A DNA stretch of 23,827 nucleotides from contig DIEQ01000053.1 of NCBI GenBank assembly GCA_002418705.1, positions 1 through 23,827 on the forward strand, read 5' to 3'. Under the pieces are notes generated by a model. The model saw only the letters and a list, made by a program, of their open reading frames with translations, had not been told where the DNA came from and ran no database searches. Of this stretch, positions 8,674-16,121 are shown one piece after another. Position numbers and translations under genes: made by a program. How positions within the stretch are numbered: position 1 is the first letter of the stretch; each line of letters begins with the position of its first letter. The DNA comes from Mageeibacillus sp. UBA5770 (GTDB taxonomy: Bacteria; Bacillota_A; Clostridia; Saccharofermentanales; Saccharofermentanaceae).

Positions 8674-9452
8674 TGCTCAAGGTAGTCATTGTCGAAGATG
8701 AAGAATTCATACGAAAAGGGCTGGTTTATACCATTGACTGGCTTAGTATGGGCTGTGTTGTCGTCGCGGATGCCGCAGACGGGCAGGAGGGCTTAGAAAA
8801 AATCATAGAATATCAGCCTGATGTTGTCATAACAGATATTAAAATGCCAAAAATGGATGGCATAGAAATGGTTCGCCAGGCATTGCAATATACAGAATTC
8901 ATATGCATCATACTAACTAGCTATGCTGAATTTGAATATGCCAAAAAAGCAATAGAACTCAAGGTGTTTGAATATTTGGTTAAACCGGTAGATGAAGAAA
9001 AAATTAAGAAAATAATGGAAGGCCTGCATGACGAATTGAACCAAAAAAGGCAGGTTAAGCTAATGCTTGAAAGTGCGAAAACCCTTTCAAACAAAACAGA
9101 TTTTAATAGCTTCATACAATACACCAATTCAGATTGTGACTGCGTGGTAAAAGCAATTCAAAAGATACAGGAGAAGTATGCGGACAGGATAAGCGTTGAA
9201 ACCATAGCAGGCGAACTCGGGATCAGTTCAAGATATTTGAGCCGGAAGTTTAAAGAGGTAACCGACCGCTCCTTTTTGGACTTGCTCAATTGGTATAGGG
9301 TTCAACAGGCGATCAAGTTGCTTGAGACAGGCAGATATCGTGTTTATGAAATATCTGATATAACCGGATTCAGTGATTACAAGCATTTCTGCACTGTTTT
9401 TAAGAGGTATACCATGATGTCTCCGACTGGATTCGTAAACAGGAAGACATAA
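8673..9452 (+). CDS. Response regulator with AraC-type DNA-binding domain (YesN type)
   Basis: The 259-residue protein has an N-terminal receiver domain (about residues 1-120) with VVITDIKMPKMDG (phosphoacceptor Asp55) and conserved Lys104 in LVKP. A short linker is followed by two helix-turn-helix units (about 155-259), including IAGELGISSRYLSRKFKE and ISDITGFSDYKHFCTVFK, typical of AraC domains. GGAGGT lies upstream and the ATG shares a base with the kinase stop. It is the expected partner of that kinase. Such pairs next to binding-protein transporters usually activate the transporter genes, and the dyad at 2760-2837 is a candidate target. Many YesN proteins are about twice this length; here the middle linker region is nearly absent. 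Confidence 0.9.
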   Translation: MLKVVIVEDEEFIRKGLVYTIDWLSMGCVVVADAADGQEGLEKIIEYQPDVVITDIKMPKMDGIEMVRQALQYTEFICIILTSYAEFEYAKKAIELKVFEYLVKPVDEEKIKKIMEGLHDELNQKRQVKLMLESAKTLSNKTDFNSFIQYTNSDCDCVVKAIQKIQEKYADRISVETIAGELGISSRYLSRKFKEVTDRSFLDLLNWYRVQQAIKLLETGRYRVYEISDITGFSDYKHFCTVFKRYTMMSPTGFVNRKT

Positions 9453-9529
9453 AGCCACTATTCATAATTTAAAAAATCGGGAAATTGACTCGCAGATAAT
9501 CGTTTTTTCAAAGAAAGGAAATTATTTTG

Positions 9530-10339
9530 ATGTTAAAATACGAGAAAATAATTTTGTTAAGCGACATGGACGGTACAATGCTGGATTCGAACAGCGAAAT
9601 ATCACCAATGAATCAACAGGCAATTATTGACTTCACATCCCAAGGCGGTCTCTTTGGTGTCGCTACGGGAAGAAGCCCTTTGAACGCCAGACCTTATTTG
9701 TACGATATTGTGATTAATATGCCTTGTATTTTTTATAACGGCTGTGCGCTGTATGATTTTACAGGAGAAAAATTCCTGGAACTTTATAAATTGCCCAGGG
9801 AGAAGCTGATTGGCTATTTGAGATCCTGTCTGACAGAATTCGAAAATGTTGTGATACAGGTATACAGTAAAGAAGCAAATCACATTATTTCTTCAGAAAT
9901 ATCAATAGATGAAGATACCGTTTTAAATCATCAGCCCTATGAAATTTGTCAATTGGATGATATTACAGATAAAGAATGGATCAAGATATTGTACAGCGGA
10001 AAAAGAGAAGACCTGCTCGCGCTGGCAAGTAAAATGAAGGATTATAATCTTCAGGATGAAATAAACTGGGTGTTCTCTTCAGATAAGTACCTCGAGTTCC
10101 TGCCTCCGCAGGCAACAAAGGGAAGTATGCTGTCCAGGGTGCGGGAAATTATAGGATCGGATTATAAGATTTATGCCGTCGGCGATTATGATAATGATAA
10201 GGAAATGCTGGAAGAGGCTGATGTTGGTATTGCAACGGCAAACGCACTTCCCGGTGTAAAAGCATCAGCAGACGAGATAACAGTCAGTAATGATGAAAGT
10301 GCCATTGCCGATATCATATATAACATTATAAAAAAATAG
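9530..10339 (+). CDS. Cof-type HAD-family phosphatase
   Basis: This 269-residue protein carries HAD motif I DMDGT (nucleophile Asp12, acid Asp14), a motif II-like VATGRS, motif III Lys197 in TKGSM and motif IV GDYDND (Asp219 and Asp223). The large insert between motifs II and III is the C2 cap of Cof/YidA enzymes, which dephosphorylate sugar phosphates and other small phosphomonoesters in the cytoplasm. An in-frame TTG precedes the ATG at 9530, but AAAGGAA at 9514-9520 fits the ATG. It follows the response regulator by 77 bases with no convincing terminator, so it may be part of the transporter cluster. A phosphatase there would make sense if the imported solute is phosphorylated. The exact substrate cannot be assigned. 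Confidence 0.85.
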   Translation: MLKYEKIILLSDMDGTMLDSNSEISPMNQQAIIDFTSQGGLFGVATGRSPLNARPYLYDIVINMPCIFYNGCALYDFTGEKFLELYKLPREKLIGYLRSCLTEFENVVIQVYSKEANHIISSEISIDEDTVLNHQPYEICQLDDITDKEWIKILYSGKREDLLALASKMKDYNLQDEINWVFSSDKYLEFLPPQATKGSMLSRVREIIGSDYKIYAVGDYDNDKEMLEEADVGIATANALPGVKASADEITVSNDESAIADIIYNIIKK

Positions 10340-10374
10340 AAACGAAATGATGCACCTCCCGTCAGCCGGTTTTT

Positions 10375-10422
10375 ATATTGTGTTTTTGCTCTGTTGAGCT
10401 GACCCAAGCAAAAACACAATAT
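10375..10422. repeat. Perfect 16-bp inverted repeat between convergent genes
   Basis: ATATTGTGTTTTTGCT at 10375-10390 is the exact inverse of the 16 bases at 10407-10422, with a 16-base loop. It lies between the convergent phosphatase and phoH genes and probably acts as a two-way transcription stop or 3' end stabiliser. However, neither strand has a T run directly after the stem, so it is not a textbook intrinsic terminator. The loop contains GCTGAC (10398-10403), complementary to GTCAGC at 10361-10366, which allows an alternative fold. Confidence 0.75.
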
Positions 10423-10448
10423 TGGGGAATTACATGAATTTGCTTAGG

Positions 10449-11954
10449 TTATAGACTCTTTTCAGCAAGTGAAGCAAGCTGGCTTCTTTCAACCTGTCTA
10501 AGCGTCACGTGTCCGGTAATTGAGTGATGATTCATTCGTTCAACAACATACACCAGACCGTTTGACTTGGAATCCACAAGAACATTGTCAATTTGATTAT
10601 CCGACGGGTCCCCGAGAAAAATGAATTTCGATCTTTCTCCGGCACGGGTAAGCATCAGCTTGGCCAGATGCGGTGTGATTTCCTGAGCTTCGTCAACAAT
10701 AACAATCGCATCTGAAATAGTTCTGCCTCTCATATAGGTGAATGTTTTGATTTCAAAAATTCCCCGTCTTCTGAAATCTTCAATAAATTGTTCGACCTGC
10801 GAGCCTTCTTCTGATTTTTTGCTTCGCTTACCACCACAGCTTTCCTTATCAAATGTCATTAGGTTATCAATCGCATCATAAAAGCTACCCATCCAGGGCC
10901 GAAGTTTTTCCTCTTCCGTCCCGGGAAGGTAGCCGATATCATTCCCGGCAGGAACGGTCGGACGCACGAACACAATTTTTCTGTACTCACGCTGTTCAAG
11001 GACTTTTTCGAGTGCGACTGCTGTTGCAAGAATTGTTTTGCCGCTTCCGGCGCCGCCTGTTATCGATACAAACGGAATGGTTGGGTCCATAAGCAGCTCG
11101 AATGCCATTTTTTGCTCCAGGTTGATTGGCCTCAGGCCCCATGCGCTGTGGTTGGTATATTTAAGCGGAATAAGGTTCGTTCCGTCGAACCTTGCAATTG
11201 TTGTATGGGAACTATTCTCCTTTGCAGTCATAACAGCAAATTCATTGGGTAGGAAGATGACATTTTTCGGCGGTTTCGCACCGTCCTCATATACATGGTT
11301 TATCGTTTTTTCTGAAACAGTAAGGTAACTGTAACCCGTATACAATTCATCCGTCTTAATCTTATCAGTCTCGTAATCCTGCGTCGGAATCCCGCATACC
11401 TCCGATTTGATCCGTAGGCATACATCCTTTGAAACCAGAAAAGTCTCGCGCCCTGTGGCCTCATCCCTCACTTTAATAGCGCAGGCCAAAATTTCATTGT
11501 CGTTTTTCTGGGAATCGAAGAGGAGCGGCGTTTTCTTGTCAGCGGCAAGATCGGATGATCTCGGATCAGAAGAGGAGGTACTTGAGACCGGGGTACGGGA
11601 CTCAGGAAATGCGACATGCAGCACGACATCATTAGATAATTCAATTCCCTGGCTTACACTCTGGCGGCCTTTACCGTCAATATTTCTGTGAAGGGAACGA
11701 ACTGCTTCCCGAGCCTGATAGCCTGTAAGACCTTCTTTGGATTTCAAGTGATCCAGTTCTTCCAATACCGTTATCGGAATATAGACATGATTTCCCCTGA
11801 AATTCAGAAAGCTGCCGGGGTCATGAAGCAAAACATTTGTATCGAGAACATAATTTTTCTGTTTTGCCATGCTTTTAGTACTGCTCTCTGTATTTTTGGA
11901 TTCTTTTCTGTTGCCTGACTCGAAAATAGATGCCGTTGCTTTTTTGCTGCTCAT
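10449..11954 (-). CDS. PIN domain-PhoH ATPase fusion protein (YlaK type)
   Basis: This 501-residue protein begins with a polar Ser/Lys-rich tail of about 30 residues. A PIN nuclease-like domain follows, with acidic Asp38 in VLDTN and later Glu residues in VLEELD. The PhoH domain has Walker A GGAGSGKT at 300-307 and Walker B VIVDEAQ with Asp421 and Glu422. AGGAGGT six bases before the ATG at 11954 supports the long form; Met29 is a less likely alternative. PIN-PhoH proteins are thought to couple ATP-dependent RNA unwinding to RNA cleavage in the cytoplasm, but the cellular role in Firmicutes is poorly defined. It is the last gene of the - strand block, downstream of the ammonium transporter, and may have its own promoter at 12104-12132. 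Confidence 0.9.
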   Translation of the reverse strand: MSSKKATASIFESGNRKESKNTESSTKSMAKQKNYVLDTNVLLHDPGSFLNFRGNHVYIPITVLEELDHLKSKEGLTGYQAREAVRSLHRNIDGKGRQSVSQGIELSNDVVLHVAFPESRTPVSSTSSSDPRSSDLAADKKTPLLFDSQKNDNEILACAIKVRDEATGRETFLVSKDVCLRIKSEVCGIPTQDYETDKIKTDELYTGYSYLTVSEKTINHVYEDGAKPPKNVIFLPNEFAVMTAKENSSHTTIARFDGTNLIPLKYTNHSAWGLRPINLEQKMAFELLMDPTIPFVSITGGAGSGKTILATAVALEKVLEQREYRKIVFVRPTVPAGNDIGYLPGTEEEKLRPWMGSFYDAIDNLMTFDKESCGGKRSKKSEEGSQVEQFIEDFRRRGIFEIKTFTYMRGRTISDAIVIVDEAQEITPHLAKLMLTRAGERSKFIFLGDPSDNQIDNVLVDSKSNGLVYVVERMNHHSITGHVTLRQVERSQLASLAEKSL

Positions 11955-11987
11955 ACATTTACCTCCTGCGACTGTTGGACGACAATA

Positions 11988-12089
11988 TCAAAAAGCGCCG
12001 GCTCTTTGCAGAGCACGGCGCTTTGATGATGATGTCATCTTACGGATTTCATTTGTTCTTTTTGATTCGGATAACTGCACACTCTTCAT
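11988..12089 (-). CDS. Possible 33-residue leader peptide ahead of phoH
   Basis: This short open frame runs from an ATG at 12089 to a TGA at 11988-11990. It encodes a very basic peptide beginning MKSVQLSESKR and ending in QRAGAF. GAGGG lies eight bases before the ATG. The frame contains the whole hairpin at 11992-12024 and stops right at the end of the T tract. If translated, ribosomes would pass over the terminator. Against it: the promoter proposed at 12104-12132 would start transcription only about eight bases before the ATG and lose the ribosome binding site. Reality is uncertain. Confidence 0.25.
   Translation of the reverse strand: MKSVQLSESKRTNEIRKMTSSSKRRALQRAGAF
11992..12024 (-). 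terminator. Terminator downstream of amt-PII, within the phoH leader
   Basis: Read on the - strand, AAAGCGCCG pairs with CGGCGCTTT (9 bp) around an inner GCTC/GAGC stem with a six-base loop, and a TTTTT run spans the end of the right arm. It lies 128 bases after the amt-PII stop and 37 bases before the phoH start. It can end the amt transcript, but it also lies downstream of a candidate phoH promoter and could attenuate phoH. Confidence 0.8.
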
Positions 12090-12103
12090 GTATAAACCCT
12101 CAT

Positions 12104-12132
12104 CTTGTAAGGACTCATCCGTCATGTGTCAA
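12104..12132 (-). promoter_or_regulatory. Candidate promoter for phoH
   Basis: On the - strand a perfect TTGACA (12132-12127) is followed after 17 bases by TACAAG (12109-12104), which matches the -10 consensus at four of six positions. It lies just after the amt-PII stop codon, and transcription would start near 12097. The hairpin at 11992-12024 would be inside the resulting leader. Confidence 0.45.
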
Positions 12133-12152
12133 TCTTTCCTTAAGGATAACCT

Positions 12153-14189
12153 TTACTCGACATCCTGTAAAGCATCATAGCCTTCTTCACCGGTACGTAC
12201 TTTGACGACATTCTCGACATTGTAGACAAAGATCTTGCCGTCACCAATGTGTCCTGTATAAAGAACTCTTTTTGCTGTTTCAATGACTTTTCTGACAGGA
12301 ATCTTCGCTACAACGATTTCAACCTGGACTTTGGGGAGAAGATTGATTTCTGTCTCAACACCACGATAGTATTCATGTTTGCCTTTCTGGACACCGCAGC
12401 CCAGAACCTGCGTCACTGTCATACCGGTAATGCCGATTTCATTCATAGCTTCCTTAAGGATTTCGAACTTGCTCTGCTTGATGATGATATCAATCTTTGA
12501 GATCTTTACATCAGAAGCCATTGATGTAGCCGGAGTGGAGAGGAGCTCGACAGGAACCGCCCGGTCGATAGAGACAGGGGATTCAGGCATCTGGACGAAT
12601 TTCTTTGACGCAGTATAGTCCTTGAATCTTTCGAGCTGCTTGATCGGTGCGTTGTCAGCAGAGTCATAATCAAGTTCAGAGCGGGTAAGGGCGCTGTCAG
12701 GATAGGCAAGTACGCCCATCTCAGGGACATCCAGACCTTCAAGTTCATCTTCCGGAGCAACACGAAGGCCCCAAACTTTATCAAGAACCTTGAAGAATAC
12801 AAAAGATACGCCGAAACCCCAGATCAGAAGAACTGCGAGAGCGATAAGCTGGGCAAGGAGTTGTGAGGCATCGCCGAAGAATAAGCCTTTGACGCCGCCT
12901 GCTACACCGTTGAGTCCGTCGCCATAGGAGCCGTCTGCAAACAGTCCGAGTGCGATTACACCCCAGAATCCGTTTACACCGTGTACAGAAATAGCACCGA
13001 CCGGATCGTCAAGCTTAAGCTTGTTTTCGACAAACGGTACTGCTAAACAAACGAGAATACCTGCAATAAGACCGATGACGAGTGAGGAGATTGCATTAAC
13101 AAAAGCGCAGGGTGCGGTGATGGCAACCAGTCCGGCAAGGGCTCCGTTTGCCGTCATGGACGGGTCGGGCTTACCATACTTAATCCACATATAGGCCATG
13201 GCGACCAGGCCGCCGATTGCACCGGCGATCATTGTATTTGTTGCTACGACAGAGAGTCTGAAGTCTGTTGAGTTCAGGGTAGAGCCTGCATTGAATGAGA
13301 ACCAGCAGAAGAACAGGATGATCGTACCAATGATAGCCATGGGAATATTGTGACCGGGGAAAGCTCTTGCTGAACCGTCTTTTTTGAATTTACCGATTCT
13401 GGGTCCAAGTACGATAGCTCCTGAAAGGGCAAGCATTCCGCCCATGGAGTGGACAACAGCAGAACCTGCGAAGTCAACAACACCATGCCCGATGCCAAAG
13501 TTTTTGCCGATAGTTGCGAGCCAGCCGCCGCCCCATACCCAGTTTGCAAAGAGAGGGTATAAGAACATGGAGATGAAAAACGATGTGATAACCATTGCAG
13601 AGTATTTTACACGCTCGGCCATAGCACCGGTGGGGATAGTTACGGTTGTGTCCATAAATACCATCTGGAAGAAGAAGAGGGCATAGATACCTGCGTCATA
13701 TGTACCCATTAGACCGAAACCCTTATAGCCCATTATGCCGCCCAGACCGGGAATTGATACAAGTGCATTCAGAGCTGCGCCGCCGGTACCCAGACCTGCA
13801 GCTCCGCCGGATCCGCCCATCTGTAAGGCAAAACCGATAAGGAAATATCCGATTGCGCCAACAAGGAAGACCATAAAGTTCATGGTCATCGTGTGGGCTG
13901 CGTTCTTACCGCGGCAGAATCCGGTTTCAACCATTGCGAAGCCGCACTGAAAGAAGAAAACCATAAATGCACAGATCATAATCCATGTATAGTTGGCTCC
14001 GAAGTAGCCCTTGTTAGCTGTCGAAGCTACATCATTGAGTGTCTCGCTGCCGGTTGTGGCAATGTAACTTGCCCCTGTCGGATCTGCCGCTGATGAATCA
14101 CCCCTGAGTGCATACCCGATGCCCAGGATAACCGCAACGATAATAACGGCAACCAGTATAATTCCCAAATACTTCTTTTTGTTCTTCAT
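12153..14189 (-). CDS. Ammonium transporter fused to a C-terminal PII signalling domain
   Basis: This 678-residue protein joins a full Amt channel to a PII (GlnB/GlnK) domain. After an N-terminal hydrophobic segment and an Amt core of eleven expected helices, the twin pore histidines are present as His247 (VVHSMGG) and His403 (SVHGVNG), along with the FNAGS motif. A cytoplasmic linker of about 80 residues leads to the PII domain at about 561-678. That domain keeps GITGMTVT, the LLPKV segment, the ATP-site loop TGHIGDGKIFV and VRTGE. Normally PII is a separate protein that docks on Amt and blocks ammonium entry, so here gate and regulator are one chain. The T-loop position of the uridylylated Tyr51 is Thr613, and the position of cyanobacterial Ser49 is Val611. 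The gene follows the small membrane-protein gene at 14245-14541. Confidence 0.95.
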   Translation of the reverse strand: MKNKKKYLGIILVAVIIVAVILGIGYALRGDSSAADPTGASYIATTGSETLNDVASTANKGYFGANYTWIMICAFMVFFFQCGFAMVETGFCRGKNAAHTMTMNFMVFLVGAIGYFLIGFALQMGGSGGAAGLGTGGAALNALVSIPGLGGIMGYKGFGLMGTYDAGIYALFFFQMVFMDTTVTIPTGAMAERVKYSAMVITSFFISMFLYPLFANWVWGGGWLATIGKNFGIGHGVVDFAGSAVVHSMGGMLALSGAIVLGPRIGKFKKDGSARAFPGHNIPMAIIGTIILFFCWFSFNAGSTLNSTDFRLSVVATNTMIAGAIGGLVAMAYMWIKYGKPDPSMTANGALAGLVAITAPCAFVNAISSLVIGLIAGILVCLAVPFVENKLKLDDPVGAISVHGVNGFWGVIALGLFADGSYGDGLNGVAGGVKGLFFGDASQLLAQLIALAVLLIWGFGVSFVFFKVLDKVWGLRVAPEDELEGLDVPEMGVLAYPDSALTRSELDYDSADNAPIKQLERFKDYTASKKFVQMPESPVSIDRAVPVELLSTPATSMASDVKISKIDIIIKQSKFEILKEAMNEIGITGMTVTQVLGCGVQKGKHEYYRGVETEINLLPKVQVEIVVAKIPVRKVIETAKRVLYTGHIGDGKIFVYNVENVVKVRTGEEGYDALQDVE

Positions 14190-14244
14190 AACAATACCTG
14201 CATCCTTCTTTACCCGATTGCTGATAATCTGCAGATCGGCTGAT

Positions 14245-14541
14245 TTAATGAATTTTTTTGGTTGTGAAATTACTCCAGGAGAACCTCGAAGTACCCTTAT
14301 AGACCTCCGCCTTCAATCTTAGAACGGACAACAGGTACCTTACACCAAGGAATACAATGACCACTCCAAAAACCATACCGTGAATCTGCGAACCCATAAC
14401 AGGAAAGCTGATATTGTTTAAAATACTATAAATGCTAAAGGCTGCACCTAAAATAATGATCAAAACTGAAGTTATGAAGAGTACTGCAATTGAAGCGATC
14501 TTTGTGCTTTCAACGTGAGGCGTATATTCTTGATTTTTCAT
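14245..14541 (-). CDS. Small two-helix membrane protein ahead of amt-PII
   Basis: I do not recognise this 98-residue protein. It has a polar N-terminus of about 14 residues, two hydrophobic segments (about 15-42 and 48-73) and a basic tail ending in TTKKIH. It is very likely real: GGAAGGAGG lies six bases before the ATG, and it is the first gene after the leader with tandem terminators. It precedes amt-PII on the same strand by 55 bases, without a terminator. The position suggests a role connected with ammonium transport, for example an accessory subunit or modulator, but that is inference from context only. Confidence 0.7.
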   Translation of the reverse strand: MKNQEYTPHVESTKIASIAVLFITSVLIIILGAAFSIYSILNNISFPVMGSQIHGMVFGVVIVFLGVRYLLSVLRLKAEVYKGTSRFSWSNFTTKKIH

Positions 14542-14570
14542 GCTGTTACCTCCTTCCCCTTTTATAATGT

Positions 14571-14617
14571 AAAAAGCGAAGGTGGGTGACCGGAAATCCG
14601 ATCAAGCACCTTCGCTT
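14571..14617 (-). terminator. Terminator hairpin 2 in the leader of the amt-PII operon
   Basis: On the - strand AAGCGAAGGTG (14617-14607) pairs with CACCTTCGCTT (14584-14574), 11 bp. An inner TGATCGGA/TCCGGTCA helix has one mismatch, and the stem is followed by TTTTTACATT. It lies only about 30 bases before the start of the 98-residue gene. No - strand gene lies upstream that would need it, so it probably acts as a conditional terminator. Confidence 0.8.
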
Positions 14618-14651
14618 AATTGCATCTGATGAAATATTGGGTCAATTTTAC

Positions 14652-14686
14652 AAAAAAGAAGCGCTGAGTCAGTGATGACTCAGCGC
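14652..14686 (-). terminator. Terminator hairpin 1 in the leader of the amt-PII operon
   Basis: On the - strand GCGCTGAGTCA (14686-14676) pairs perfectly with its inverse (14671-14661) around a four-base loop, followed by TTCTTTTTTG. This is a strong intrinsic-terminator shape, placed between the candidate promoter at 14705-14733 and the second hairpin. Confidence 0.8.
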
Positions 14687-14704
14687 CTTTGCTATATTGA
14701 AATT

Positions 14705-14733
14705 AATTTAGCACTTTCTAAAATGAAAGTCAA
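14705..14733 (-). promoter_or_regulatory. Candidate promoter of the small membrane protein-amt-PII operon
   Basis: On the - strand TTGACT (14733-14728, five of six consensus bases) is followed after exactly 17 bases by TAAATT (14710-14705, four of six). The start would be near 14698, giving a leader of about 157 bases that contains both terminator hairpins. The 14542-14918 gap otherwise holds only AT-rich divergent promoter DNA. A TAAAAT at 14866-14871 may be the -10 of the peptidase gene. Confidence 0.5.
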
Positions 14734-14918
14734 CTGATTTTTCTTGCAATATTTAACTAAATATAGAGGCATCAAGTAAGATATAGCCGCAATGTGAATC
14801 CTAAAACAGAACGGCTTGCAAAAATACTTGTTGGGGCGATTTGTGTTTGCCGGGTATTTTTGAGTTAAAATATGTGTATATCAATTTTTGGGTTATTACA
14901 TTTCATAAGGAGAAAATC

Positions 14919-16112
14919 ATGTTTGAAAATCCAACCAGACAAATGCTTGAAGGAAGAATCGGCAAGCTTTTCGAACACTTGAGGAAAGCCGGTGCTTCCT
15001 TTGATACGGCGATTATCGTCAGTAAAATAAATCAGTATTATTTCACAGGTACCATGCAGGACGGTATTCTCATTCTGCGCAGGGAGGGAACTGCTGCATA
15101 TTTTGTCCGTAAAAGTTATGACCGGGCAAGACTGGAGTCACCGCTGGTCTGCATTTACGAAATAAAAACCTATAGGGATATCCTTGCATTGATTCCGCAG
15201 AATCTTGGCAACACATATATGGAAACAGAAATTATTCCACAGGCTATGCTCGAGCGTATCAAAAAGTATTTTACTATCGGTGAAATACATGCAATTGATA
15301 AAATCATCATGGGTCTGCGCTCTGTTAAAAGTGCATATGAACTTGAATTTATCACTGAATCCGGAAGGCAGCATCAATACGTTATGGAGACCATCGTACC
15401 GTCTCTTCTCCATGAAGGCATGAGTGAGACGGACTTTACAGCAGATCTGTACAGCAGCATGATTAAGCTTGGACATCATGGTGTATCCAGGTTTTCCATG
15501 TTTCAGACCGAAATGATTATCGGTCAGATCGGATTTGGAACGACATCGCTCTATCCGACTTGTTTTGACGGACCCGGCGGAATGATGGGATTAAGTCCTT
15601 CTGTTCCTCTTCTCGGGAGGCGGGACCGGTATCTAAAGAAAGGTGATATCGTCTTTGTAGACGCGGGTTATGGAATCCTGGGATACCACAGCGATAAGAC
15701 GCAGGTGTACTCATTTGGAGCCGCACCTGCCCCGGAGGTGAACGCAATCCATAACGCATGCCGTGATATCCTTGACAAGACAGCAGATATGCTCACTGTC
15801 GGACGCATTCCTGCTGAAATTTATCAGGAAAGTATGCATGAACTTCCGTCACTGCTTTCGAAAAATTTTATGGGGCATGGGAGGGAAGGCGTCAAATTTC
15901 TTGGACATGGTGTAGGTCTTCAGATTGACGAATTACCGGTTATCGCAAAGGGGCATTCAACTCCTCTTCATGCGAATATGGTGATCGCGCTTGAGCCAAA
16001 ATGCGGAATTGAGGGAGTTGGCATGGTGGGTGTTGAAGAAACTTATGTTGTAACTGCAAAAGGCCCTGTCTGCATCACCGGGGGTGCGCGCGAAATCATG
16101 TATGTGCCATGA
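14919..16112 (+). CDS. M24 family metallopeptidase (Xaa-Pro aminopeptidase-like)
   Basis: The protein has 397 residues from the ATG at 14919, chosen because AAGGAG lies six bases upstream. The frame is open further to 14841, but that start has no support. An N-terminal creatinase-like domain (about 1-150) is followed by a pita-bread catalytic domain. All five metal-ligand positions of family M24 are visible: Asp248 (VDAGY), Asp259 (HSDKTQ), His330 (GHGVGL), Glu359 (ALEPK) and Glu373/374 (GVEETYVV). It probably removes N-terminal residues before proline from peptides in the cytoplasm, although M24 proteins also include prolidases and creatinases. It is divergent from the amt operon and convergent with the UPF0178 gene, whose stop is 10 bases away. 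Confidence 0.9.
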   Translation: MFENPTRQMLEGRIGKLFEHLRKAGASFDTAIIVSKINQYYFTGTMQDGILILRREGTAAYFVRKSYDRARLESPLVCIYEIKTYRDILALIPQNLGNTYMETEIIPQAMLERIKKYFTIGEIHAIDKIIMGLRSVKSAYELEFITESGRQHQYVMETIVPSLLHEGMSETDFTADLYSSMIKLGHHGVSRFSMFQTEMIIGQIGFGTTSLYPTCFDGPGGMMGLSPSVPLLGRRDRYLKKGDIVFVDAGYGILGYHSDKTQVYSFGAAPAPEVNAIHNACRDILDKTADMLTVGRIPAEIYQESMHELPSLLSKNFMGHGREGVKFLGHGVGLQIDELPVIAKGHSTPLHANMVIALEPKCGIEGVGMVGVEETYVVTAKGPVCITGGAREIMYVP

Positions 16113-16121
16113 AGTCAGCTG

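Noticed and set aside
9453..9529. Terminator between response regulator and phosphatase (AAAAAA and TTTTTT stretches)
   Set aside because: The A and T runs could pair, but the adjacent bases do not form a GC stem, so no stable hairpin is evident.
14571..14686. ANTAR-type two-hairpin antitermination target
   Set aside because: ANTAR targets need hexanucleotide loops with A at position 1 and G at position 4. The loops here (TCAC within A..T, and a GGATTTCC tip) do not fit.
14841..14918. N-terminal extension of the M24 peptidase from a TTG at 14841
   Set aside because: AAGGAG fits the ATG at 14919, and the upstream residues are hydrophobic and unlike family members.
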